Shown here piece after piece: positions 17,301-23,892 of a stretch of DNA of 64,000 bases (position 1 is the first letter of the stretch; each line of letters opens with the position of its first letter). Origin of the DNA: Chloroflexota bacterium (lineage in GTDB: Bacteria > Chloroflexota > UBA11872); NCBI GenBank assembly GCA_022821905.1, contig JAJECS010000025.1, forward strand, positions 105,468 to 169,467, read 5' to 3'. The translations under genes were made by a program, and so were the position numbers. A model generated the notes under the pieces. That model did not search any database, was not told where the DNA came from, and saw only the letters and a program-made list of their open reading frames with translations.

Positions 17301-18825
17301 CTACTCCCTCTTCGTCGAGCGCGCCATGGGCCTCGTCAAGCCCGACGGCTTCGTGGGCCTGCTCACGCCGTCGGGCATCTACGCCGACAAGACTGCCGCC
17401 AAGTTCTTCAAGACCGTCTCAACCAGCGGTCGCGTGGGCGGGCTCTTCGACTTCGAGAACAGGAAGATCTTCTTCAAGGACATCCACGCGTCGTTCAAGT
17501 TCTGCGCCCTGGTCTTCGGCGGCGCCAAGCGCACGTTCGACGAGACCGCGTGCGCCTTCTTCTTGCACGATGTCGAGACCATCCACGACCCCGACCGCTG
17601 CTTCCCCCTATCCCCCGACGATTTCGCGAGGGTCAACCCCAACACCGGCACCGCCCCTGTCTTCCGCACCCGCCGCGACGCCGAGATCACCCGCCGCATC
17701 TACGCCAACCACCCCGTGCTCGTGGACCGCTCCAGCGGCGACGAGTGCCGCGTCTGGCCGGTCAAATACCACACCATGTTCCACATGACCAACGACTCCA
17801 ACATCTTCCACACCGCCGCGCAGCTCGAGAACGACGGGTTCTATCCGGTGCAGGGGAACCGCTGGAAACGGGGCGCCGAGACCTACGTGCCGCTCTACGA
17901 GGGCAAGATGGTGCAGGCGTTCGACCACCGCGCCGCCAGCGTCGTCGTCAACCCCGAGAACCTGAACCGCCCCGCCCAGCCGCGCGAAACCACACCCGAG
18001 CAACACGCCGATCCCAACTGGCTGCCCGATCCGCAGTTTTGGGTGGACAAACAGGAGGTTGAGTGGACTAAGGGACTGGAGTGGGCCGTCGGGTTCAAGG
18101 ACGTTACAGCGCCGACGAACGTCCGCACCATGATCGCTTCGATCACGCCCCGTTCGGGTGTAGGCAACACGTTGCCGCTGCTCATACCCGACGCTAGTGA
18201 CGCTACGGAAGCCCTGAAGACTGCGTCCGTCATTCCGGCGAAGGCCGGAATCCAGGGGCCGCCTACCCAAGAACCTGCCTCAGAGCTCGCCACACGTCCC
18301 ACGTCTGGGCGAATTAATCACAGCTTCCTTAGCAGCTATAAGGAAAACGCCGGCCTCTGGCTAGGCTGCCTCAACTCGTTCGCGTTCGACTTTGTGGCCC
18401 GGCAGAAGGTCCAGGGGCAGCACTTGAACTGGTTCATCGTCGAACAGCTCCCCGTCATCGCCCCCGACGCCTACGACCGCCGCTTCGGCGAAGTCACCGC
18501 CGCCGAGCTGGTGCGGGATCACGTCCTGCGCCTCACCTACACCGCGCACGACATGGAGCCCTTCGCCCGCGACCTCGGCTACGGCGGCGACCCGTTCATC
18601 TGGGACGAGGAAGACCGCCGCCACCTCCGCGCCCGCCTCGACGCCCTCTACTTCCACCTCTACAACCTCGACCGCACCGACGCCGCCTACGTCCTAGACA
18701 CCTTCCCCATCGTCCGCCGCGAAGACCAAGCCCAGTTCGACGGCCGCTACCGCACGAAGGAGCTTATCCTTGCCTATATGAATGCCCTGGCCGCGGGAGA
18801 TACCGACACGCGAATGGCCCTATAG
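14371..18825 (+). CDS. Single-chain restriction-modification enzyme (type IIG/Eco57I-like, N6-adenine methyltransferase)
   Basis: 1484 residues. An N-terminal nuclease-like domain carries a PD-(D/E)XK pattern: IPDLLLF with D87, then VVAESKRRG with E118-x-K120. The methyltransferase core follows: SFYTPQELVDLILD, motif I DPAMGSGHF with D543, and motif IV IGNPPWDR with N844, typical of m6A enzymes. A C-terminal part with LWLGCLNSFAFDFV and WFIVEQLPV resembles target-recognition regions of Eco57I-type enzymes. It should methylate and cut DNA as one polypeptide. Three stretches (residues about 197-235, 889-942 and 1285-1297) are dispersed genomic repeats translated in frame. The frame is intact throughout, so the gene may still be functional. 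It sits downstream of MNT/HEPN. Confidence 0.88.
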   Translation: MQGQLFTQYFLTDGITSTADWDATFAHPDAFIRFRDGARRLFDAFEQFNSPNEATTEQELIRPLLELLGWADYLPQQGAARNEDIPDLLLFADADAKVRAATRANPDDRFHDAAVVAESKRRGRPLDAREAGDPARSGTPHGQTLRYLRTADSVTDGRLRWGILTDGGVWRLYDQRARPRATGYFEANLANLIAAPAPSTWKGEGWGGGHPDPLSGSGPAPSPSMGEGWGEGARTPAAADPLRTFFLLFRRRSFVLRPGATATFLETALAEGRRYEQQVAQDLSGVVFERAFPDLIAALLDAGGASLADARQAALVLLYRLLFVLYAEDRGLLPVNDSRYDDYGLRKRVRDDIARRMAAGDAFSSRAGNYYDRVMTLAGLIDTGDDSIGLPPYNGGLFAADAAPLLDAVRLSDAAFAPIVHDLSHAEIDGRRQFVNYRDMSVQQLGSIYERLLEREPVRNRRGEIETRLNPYARKDSGSFYTPQELVDLILDQTLKPLAEERLTAFEDRARELAGDRRPRRQRRDELRRLDPAEAVLELKVLDPAMGSGHFLVTAVDFLADYVADLIEYAPAVPEWLDGDDAYESPLVERVAAIRRDILQRARESNWAMDAAQLSDQTIIRRMVLKRCIYGVDKNPLTVELAKVSLWLHSFTVGAPLSFLDHHLRCGDSLLGLRVLDAHKDFERLGGLSASTVIAGAENATAGMRQIERLSDADVAEVRQSAGLFQDVEQATADLRGVLDFLCGLRWQTAGLKKRALANAEGAVVEALGRESSIAFDLLARGPSAAGETITHDGIWESFADRWTQSRSIADREDFLHWEVAFPGVWRNWQSFRPEGGFDAVIGNPPWDRIKLQEVEWFATRDPAIARAPTAAARKAAIKHLRDQASSTSGSLHLEGGGLGRGSFGSVIPAEAGIQSTARAAESPTPSPLEGEGWGEGDSPASLVAAYDAAKDRADTLGKLIRASGQFPLLGGGDINLYSLFVERAMGLVKPDGFVGLLTPSGIYADKTAAKFFKTVSTSGRVGGLFDFENRKIFFKDIHASFKFCALVFGGAKRTFDETACAFFLHDVETIHDPDRCFPLSPDDFARVNPNTGTAPVFRTRRDAEITRRIYANHPVLVDRSSGDECRVWPVKYHTMFHMTNDSNIFHTAAQLENDGFYPVQGNRWKRGAETYVPLYEGKMVQAFDHRAASVVVNPENLNRPAQPRETTPEQHADPNWLPDPQFWVDKQEVEWTKGLEWAVGFKDVTAPTNVRTMIASITPRSGVGNTLPLLIPDASDATEALKTASVIPAKAGIQGPPTQEPASELATRPTSGRINHSFLSSYKENAGLWLGCLNSFAFDFVARQKVQGQHLNWFIVEQLPVIAPDAYDRRFGEVTAAELVRDHVLRLTYTAHDMEPFARDLGYGGDPFIWDEEDRRHLRARLDALYFHLYNLDRTDAAYVLDTFPIVRREDQAQFDGRYRTKELILAYMNALAAGDTDTRMAL
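14960..15075 (+). repeat. Dispersed repeat inserted in frame in the restriction-modification gene (copy 1)
   Basis: The DNA reads GCTCCCTCCACCTGGAAGGG, GGAGGGCTGGGGAGGGGGTC and later CCCTCTCCCTCGATGGGAGA then GGGCTGGGGTGAGGGT. The same modules occur in copy 2 in this gene and, inverted, in the intergenic region at 26640-26690. In the protein they give low-complexity Gly/Pro/Ser residues (WKGEGWGGG, SMGEGWGEG) between two conserved segments. Confidence 0.85.
17037..17195 (+). repeat. Dispersed repeats inserted in frame in the restriction-modification gene (copy 2)
   Basis: This is a composite of the CCTCCACCTGGAAGGGGGAG module, a perfect hairpin ATTCCCGC-GGAG-GCGGGAAT at 17092-17111, and the CCCCTGGAGGGAGAGGGCTG module. 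It encodes about 54 residues (SLHLEGGGLGRGS, VIPAEAGIQS, LEGEGWGEG) with no counterpart expected in the family, just downstream of the catalytic NPPW motif. The reading frame is kept. Confidence 0.88.
18225..18258 (+). repeat. Short palindromic repeat inserted in frame in the restriction-modification gene (copy 3)
   Basis: Perfect hairpin ATTCCGGC-GAAG-GCCGGAAT within CGTCATTCCGGCGAAGGCCG, a variant of the repeat in copy 2 and at 51371-51420. It is translated as VIPAKAGIQGPP inside the C-terminal region. Confidence 0.85.
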
Positions 18826-18831
18826 ACGCCC

Positions 18832-18981
18832 ATGCGCATCGTTGACGCCCCGCTCGACAGGCACACCATCAAAGCGACTACTCGACTCATTGTGGATCGC
18901 TTCGAGTTGGAGCAAGTCGACCTCTCCGGCAACTGCGCGTCCGGCGAGACCACCGCGCGAAAGGCCGTAACCATCACATGA
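18832..18981 (+). pseudogene. Decayed second copy of the MNT antitoxin gene
   Basis: A 49-codon frame starting MRIVDAPLDRHTIKATTRLI and continuing VDRFELEQ aligns with the first 40 residues of the intact MNT protein (MRIVEDPLNRETIQAVTQLI). The catalytic signature GSCARGDTDENSDLD has degenerated to GNCASGETTAR and the frame ends soon after. It starts 6 bases after the restriction enzyme's stop, like the intact gene relative to the orphan 3' fragment at 13536-13593. No HEPN copy remains here. Confidence 0.85.
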
Positions 18982-19006
18982 TAGGCACAATACGCCAAGA
19001 AATAGC

Positions 19007-20050
19007 ATGAGCACCGATCTCTCAAAGTTCATCTCTCTTGTAGACGAGCTGGAAATTTCACACGAACTCATCGCGTCTGGCTTTGGAACTCTACAGGAGA
19101 TTGACGCTGGAAATGACCTCTATCACGTACCGCATCAGCTAATGGCGAGCGGGCTTGAGCGTCTAATGAAATGCTATATCTGCTTAGTATACGAAGGCCG
19201 CAATGGATCATATCCAAGTATGCGGTATATGAAAGGCCTTAGCCATGATCTTGAGAGAATTGTCGAAGAGCTTTGCACCGACTTTTACGGCGGCACGTCA
19301 CGACCATTGATTCAGCGAGAACTCGACTTTATCAAGACTGATCACACTTTGAAGGAATGTGTTCGCATACTGTCTTTGTTTGGCAAAAAAGGTCGGTACT
19401 ATAATATTGACATCATTGCCGGGAGCCAAGAGCCCCCAATCGACCCAAAGAGCGAATGGAAGGCTCTTGAACTGAGCATTGAGGATAGCAAGCCATTCTT
19501 GCATAATGCTGAATTGCTTTACCGGGACTACTATCCGAGAGTCCATTCTAAACTTATCTCTAAGATCGAACGTCTTGTTAGAGCGATCGCTCTACAGTTC
19601 ACTCTCGGAGATCATGCTGACAGTCGTGGCAGGATTATACAGACGTCAAGTGCATTTACAGACTTCCGCGATCTTCGTGATGAGGATCTTGGAACTGTAG
19701 ACTATAGGCGTAATGTACCGGCCATAGGACAAAAGGACTGGAAGTGGATAAAGCGGTCAGAGAAGAAGATCCTAAACGGGAAATGGCCGGCGCGGAAAGT
19801 GAGTCGTGCTGAGTTCCAAGGGGAATGGCCATTCCGCGTTGACGAGGTCATTGTCGAGTGCCAGAAGGAACTCTTGTGCATCGTCAACATCAAAGGCTAC
19901 GCCTTTGCACTCAACGGAATGGCATCGGCGCATCTAAAGATACTTTCGCCACACAGCGCAGGACTAGCAATCCTGGGTAAGTCGATTGGGCCGTTTACCG
20001 ATATGGCTTTTGGTCTGTGCGGCGGTTCCGATCGCTCAGAGGGCGTGTAG
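19007..20050 (+). CDS. Uncharacterised 347-residue protein, AT-richer than neighbours
   Basis: I do not recognise this family with confidence. The gene has visibly lower G+C and A/T-ending codons unlike its neighbours, which suggests recent transfer. The N-terminal third (HQLMASGLERLMKCYICLVY then MKGLSHDLERIVEEL) has the helix-plus-HDL pattern seen in HEPN-type helical proteins, but this is a weak resemblance. The middle is rich in charged residues. No membrane segment or signal peptide is evident. It lies between the decayed MNT copy and a convergent ATPase module, so a role in the defence island is plausible but unproven. Confidence 0.7.
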   Translation: MSTDLSKFISLVDELEISHELIASGFGTLQEIDAGNDLYHVPHQLMASGLERLMKCYICLVYEGRNGSYPSMRYMKGLSHDLERIVEELCTDFYGGTSRPLIQRELDFIKTDHTLKECVRILSLFGKKGRYYNIDIIAGSQEPPIDPKSEWKALELSIEDSKPFLHNAELLYRDYYPRVHSKLISKIERLVRAIALQFTLGDHADSRGRIIQTSSAFTDFRDLRDEDLGTVDYRRNVPAIGQKDWKWIKRSEKKILNGKWPARKVSRAEFQGEWPFRVDEVIVECQKELLCIVNIKGYAFALNGMASAHLKILSPHSAGLAILGKSIGPFTDMAFGLCGGSDRSEGV

Positions 20051-20062
20051 GCGCTGTGTTTG

Positions 20063-20536
20063 CTATTGAAGCCAGTTGGCCAATCGCATGCCACATTCCA
20101 GCAGCCGAACGGGCTGGCGCACGCCATGAAAGCTCACTCGATTGTGGTTCCGCTGCAACTTGAGCCTCTCTGCCTTATGTAATCCTCCCCCATAGACGGC
20201 GACGGGGCGGAATCTCGCTCGCGCGTTCCTTAGTACGAGTTGCTCCGCAGCTACGGCGCCCGCCCGAAGCTGCCTGACGAACTTACTGGCACTGCCCCGG
20301 CCTCGCGTCAACTCCATCGGCACCACCCATCCGGCTTCAGAGTCATCCTCGGCAACGAGCAGATAGTCGCAACGCACATCGGTTGGACCGAGCGGAGATC
20401 CAGGTTTGTCGAAGTCCACGATCAGCCGGTCCCTCGGCACACCGTTTAGGGCTACGCTACAGCCTTCCTTGCGAATCTGCTTGTCGATGCACCGGTCGTC
20501 CACGTTGGTGCGGGCTTGTGCGACGAGCCCGCTCAC
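20063..20536 (-). CDS. Small protein coupled to the upstream ATPase, possible nuclease-like partner
   Basis: 157 residues from a GTG that overlaps the ATPase stop (GTGA), so the two are translationally coupled. I do not recognise the family. The segment DRLIVDFDKPG, then VRCDYLLVAEDD (D57) and WVVPMELTRG (E75-L-T) has the spacing of a degenerate PD-(D/E)XK core with Thr in place of Lys; this is a suggestion only. The C-terminus carries basic residues (HKAERLKLQRNHNRVSFHG). An effector role beside an OLD/AAA15-like ATPase would resemble known two-gene phage defence systems. Confidence 0.72.
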   Translation of the reverse strand: MSGLVAQARTNVDDRCIDKQIRKEGCSVALNGVPRDRLIVDFDKPGSPLGPTDVRCDYLLVAEDDSEAGWVVPMELTRGRGSASKFVRQLRAGAVAAEQLVLRNARARFRPVAVYGGGLHKAERLKLQRNHNRVSFHGVRQPVRLLECGMRLANWLQ

Positions 20537-22281
20537 CCATCCTCCCCAAGCCGGCTGGAAATCTCGGCCCACTCGTTGTGCATCGCCACGGCCACGTCTT
20601 CGAAATCTGACGGATAGAGACCCGACTCGTCGAGACCAACCTCGCTCACCGTCGAGCCTTCCTCGGTCGCGTCGGGCTTGAACAGCCACGCGCCCACCTG
20701 AGTCGGATCGAGCGCGACTTCTCCTCCGGCGATTCCCGCGCGCTCGGCCTCGGGAAGCTGCGACGCACGCACCAGATTGGCAAGCTCTTGCAGCAGCCAC
20801 TCGCTATGCGTGGTGACGATCACCCGGATACCGGCCCGCACCAGCGCCGCCAACTGGCGCGTAAACGCCACCTGCATTCCCGGATGCAGGTGCGACTCCG
20901 GCTCCTCGATGATCAGCACATCGCCCGGCCGCACGAGGTGTCGCAGGTAGAGCACAACCGGCGCAAGCTCGGACACCATCGACGACGCTCGCATCAACGG
21001 CAACGTCTCTTGCCAGCCATTCGGGAGATAGTTGAAACTGGGATAGCCACTGCCTACGTCTCCCATTTCCACAGTGCCCTTGAGCACATCGTTTTCCAAG
21101 CGCTTTGCCAAGGTTTCGCTCACCCGCTCGACGTTCCGACTCGCACCTGATCGAAGCCCTTCTTTCTCCTCGCTCATTTCGACGAGTTGGCTTAGGAAGT
21201 CAGCCAAGACTCCGGATAAAATGGGAATTCTAGCGGAAGGGCGGAGCCCAGCAGTTGTAGCACTCTGCACCAACGTGCTCACAACCACCTGATGACTATG
21301 CATAACTCCCGTACGGTCAGCCGGCAGATAATACGCATAGCGGTATAGCGGTCTGAGTAAGGATCTAAATATATACTCAGCCATACGGGTAAGAGAAAAT
21401 CGCAGGTCATGATAATCCACATGGCCCCGCAGGAAAACCGGATCCAAAAAAATCGATGTGTCATCAATGCTGCCGAGGTTGATTTCATTTATAAGCGATT
21501 TGTGTCCGCCAATATGCGCTGAGCAAATTACGCCATCGTTATGCAGTCGAATCTCATATCGAACCATGCCTGCGCCAGTCACTCGGGGAATGGTCAGTTC
21601 GACTTTCGCACGCAAAACCGGGAGTGCGTGTCTGAGCAACGGGCCCATACTATCGACACCAAAGCATCGACCGATTGAGCGTTCAGGGTATCGACTGAAT
21701 CCTTCCGCATGCTCAAATACAGATCGGATATATTCATTCACATCCCCTGGCAATTCAGAATGGAACGCGGCCTCAAAGCCCTTCTGAAAATCCTGCGAGA
21801 CAAAATCGGAATCTATGCCGATTGGTAACTGAGTCTGGGATCGACTATCAGCTCGATTCGAGAGCCAATTGCGAAAGCTATCGAGCACCGCATGAGTATC
21901 TCGATCATCATCCATCAATGAGCTGGTCATCGATCCAAAAATGCTAGGTTGAAAACGAACACGGCGCCCATAAAGTGCATTATCTCCTTCGCCAAAACTC
22001 TGATGCAATGCGTACAACAAAATTGCTAGATATGACTTCCCCGTGTTGCTCGGACCAATGAACACCGTGAGGGGACGCAGATCCACGCTGGCATGAGCGA
22101 TCGGCCCGAAGTCTTTGACATCAAGGCGGTATTCGCCGGGAAAGTCTTTGACCGCCTCCTGATTACTCACGGACAGCTCCAGGTCGGCATCGAAGAACGA
22201 ATACGGGCAGAGTGACGAGTTTCGCGAGTCGCCCGGCTGTGACTCTCCTACCCATAGTCGAATATACACCGGACGCCTCAA
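20533..22281 (-). CDS. AAA ATPase of the ABC/OLD-like (AAA15) class
   Basis: 582 residues from a TTG; an in-frame GTG at codon 5 is an alternative start. The ATPase begins YRLDVKDFGPIAHASVDLRP, with Walker A IGPSNTGKS at 75-83 and, after a long helical insert, the D-loop/Walker B region VLIIEEPESHLHPGMQ followed by VIVTTHSEWLLQELANL. This arrangement is typical of OLD/RecF-like ATPases used in defence systems. No TOPRIM domain is fused, so the effector is probably the 157-residue partner translated from the overlapping GTG. Codon usage in the middle is more AT-rich, again suggesting transfer. Confidence 0.85.
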   Translation of the reverse strand: MRRPVYIRLWVGESQPGDSRNSSLCPYSFFDADLELSVSNQEAVKDFPGEYRLDVKDFGPIAHASVDLRPLTVFIGPSNTGKSYLAILLYALHQSFGEGDNALYGRRVRFQPSIFGSMTSSLMDDDRDTHAVLDSFRNWLSNRADSRSQTQLPIGIDSDFVSQDFQKGFEAAFHSELPGDVNEYIRSVFEHAEGFSRYPERSIGRCFGVDSMGPLLRHALPVLRAKVELTIPRVTGAGMVRYEIRLHNDGVICSAHIGGHKSLINEINLGSIDDTSIFLDPVFLRGHVDYHDLRFSLTRMAEYIFRSLLRPLYRYAYYLPADRTGVMHSHQVVVSTLVQSATTAGLRPSARIPILSGVLADFLSQLVEMSEEKEGLRSGASRNVERVSETLAKRLENDVLKGTVEMGDVGSGYPSFNYLPNGWQETLPLMRASSMVSELAPVVLYLRHLVRPGDVLIIEEPESHLHPGMQVAFTRQLAALVRAGIRVIVTTHSEWLLQELANLVRASQLPEAERAGIAGGEVALDPTQVGAWLFKPDATEEGSTVSEVGLDESGLYPSDFEDVAVAMHNEWAEISSRLGEDG

Positions 22282-22403
22282 GCTGTGGGGATCGACCGCC
22301 AGGTCGCTTGGGAACGCCTGAAGGCCTAGGGCTATGACCCGGCTTCCGGTTCACGGCGGCGCCGAGGCGGTGATTTGACCCCTTAGATTCCTCGCTGCGC
22401 TCG

Positions 22404-23698
22404 ACACTCCTATGTCAAGGCGAAGCAAGTCTGGCCAGTGGCGAGGTCCCGTTTGATGGTGCGGAAGATGCTGCGGGCCAGATGGCGTTTCAACGCCCGC
22501 ACGGCTTCGCGGCGGCTCTTCCCTTCGCCCATGCGACGCGCCACGTAGCGCTGCGCCTGGCTGCCGGGCATCCGCGTCTGGGTCACCACCATGCGGTGCA
22601 GCGCGGCATTCAGGGGCCGGTTGCCGCGCCGATCCAGCCGATGGCGCACCCGCGTCCCACTCGACGCTTCCCGCGGCGCCACCCCACAGAACCGCGCGTA
22701 GCGGGCCTCGGTCCCAAAGTGCTCCGGGTCCCCCGTCTCCCCAAGCAGCCGGGCCGCCGTAATCGCCTGGCAGCCCGGCCGGCTCGTGAGCGAGGTGCCG
22801 ACCTGCGCCACCAGCGCCGTCAGCTCCTGCGTCCGCTCCGCCACCGCCGCGTGCAGCTGCAGCAACCGCTGCGCCAGCCGGTGCGCCAGCGCCCGCCGCG
22901 CGCGTTGGACGGGATCGGGATCCGCCAGCGGCAGCGCCAACACCCGCCGCGCCCCCACGGGCTGCCCCAGCGCCCCCACCGCCGCACTCACCTCGGCCCC
23001 GAGCGCCTGCAACCCCGCCCGTAACTGGTTCCGCACCCGCGTCCGCTCCTGCACCAGGGCGTCGCGCTCATCCGCCAGGAGTCGCAGCACCGTCGCCCCG
23101 TCCTCGCCCCGGGCCGTCGCCCGCCCCGGCTCCCGCTGCCACGCCCGCGCCGCCGCCAAGGCGTCCTGCGCGTCGCTCTTGTCCCGCCGCCCACTCCGCT
23201 GCCGCTCCCGCGCCGTCATCCAGCCCGGGATCTCGTACACCGCTTCCCCCGCCTCCTGCAGCCGCCGCGTCATCACCCGCCCATGGCCGCCCGCCCCTTC
23301 CACCGCCCACGCCCGTGCGCCCGGCGCCGTCGCCGCCCACCGCTGCAAGCGCGCGTGCCCGGCCTGCGTGTTGGGCACCGTCCGCTCCCCCTGCGCCCGT
23401 CCCATCGCATCCACCCGGACCGCCGTCAGCGTCGCCGCATGACAGTCCACCCCGACCACCCAGCTATCCATCGCCGCCTCCTCCGCGCTACGCTCACGGG
23501 GCGGCGGCGTGGACAATCCTGTGTGGAGTGGCCGTTGCGCCACACTCTCCTATCAAGTCACACCCGCTGCCCTGAGCATTGGCCGGCGGGGGGACGCTTC
23601 GAGCGCAAGGCCTGCCATCCGGCAGCCGCTGAATGACTGAGTCACCCCCGCCGGGTGCTCGGGACCCTAGCAAGCCCCGCCCCTACCTTGGACACACA
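22404..23698 (-). mobile_element. IS110-family insertion sequence (boundaries approximate)
   Basis: A transposase of the IS110 type with a 227-base non-coding region upstream and almost none downstream. The left outside flank ends CCTTAGATTCCTCGCTGCGC then TCG, which is half of a dispersed repeat whose other half (GGAATGACAGAGG) appears at 23699 just outside the right end. The element therefore appears to have inserted into that repeat, and the boundaries are deduced from this split. IS110 elements lack terminal inverted repeats, consistent with what is seen. About 1.3 kb is normal for the family. Confidence 0.65.
22410..23471 (-). CDS. IS110-family transposase (DEDD recombinase)
   Basis: 353 residues from the ATG of MDSWVVGVDCH, which has GGAGG upstream; the frame is open 24 codons further but that part lies in the element's leader. 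Catalytic acidic residues: VVGVDCHAATLTA, WAVEGAGGHGR and GRRDKSDAQDALAAAR form the N-terminal RuvC-like DEDD set. The C-terminal Tnp20 domain (PGCQAITAARLLGETGDPEH, GVAPREASSGTR) holds the catalytic Ser region. No frameshift is seen, so it looks intact. It is foreign to the surrounding genes. Confidence 0.93.
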   Translation of the reverse strand: MDSWVVGVDCHAATLTAVRVDAMGRAQGERTVPNTQAGHARLQRWAATAPGARAWAVEGAGGHGRVMTRRLQEAGEAVYEIPGWMTARERQRSGRRDKSDAQDALAAARAWQREPGRATARGEDGATVLRLLADERDALVQERTRVRNQLRAGLQALGAEVSAAVGALGQPVGARRVLALPLADPDPVQRARRALAHRLAQRLLQLHAAVAERTQELTALVAQVGTSLTSRPGCQAITAARLLGETGDPEHFGTEARYARFCGVAPREASSGTRVRHRLDRRGNRPLNAALHRMVVTQTRMPGSQAQRYVARRMGEGKSRREAVRALKRHLARSIFRTIKRDLATGQTCFALT

Positions 23699-23782
23699 GG
23701 AATGACAGAGGGGGGCGCTCGGAGTGACAGAGGGGGCGCTCGGAATGACGGAGGGGGCGCTCGGAGTGTCGGAACGGGGCGC
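23699..23782. repeat. Four imperfect 21-bp tandem repeats (GGAATGACAGAGGGGGCGCTC)
   Basis: Units alternate between GGAATGAC and GGAGTGAC, each followed by AGAGGGGGCGCTC or a close variant; the last unit has drifted. They lie directly beside the inferred right end of the IS110 element. The first unit supplies the missing half of the dispersed repeat interrupted by that element. The spacing is continuous, without unique spacers. Confidence 0.8.
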
Positions 23783-23837
23783 GGGATGCCTGCCGGCCGC
23801 CTGGCGATCGCGGCTTGCGCCGGAAAGTTATAGCAAG

Positions 23838-23888
23838 ATTAGCGATATTAGGTGTTTCTTGTAAGATCGCTAATGTCCGTATAATCTC
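23838..23888 (+). promoter_or_regulatory. Dyad operator and leaderless promoter of the AAA ATPase gene (copy A)
   Basis: A perfect 9-bp inverted repeat ATTAGCGAT/ATCGCTAAT with a 19-base loop containing TTCTTGTAA, followed by a -10-like TATAAT. The ATG lies only 7 bases after the TATAAT, so the transcript would be leaderless. The conserved form TTAGnGAnATTAG ... TTCTTGTAA, five bases, CTAATnTCCnTATAA recurs after the gene (copy B). Confidence 0.75.
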
Positions 23889-23892
23889 GGGC

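Noticed and set aside
23699-23782. Tandem 21-bp repeats considered as a CRISPR array
   Set aside because: Units are contiguous with no unique spacers and no cas genes are near.
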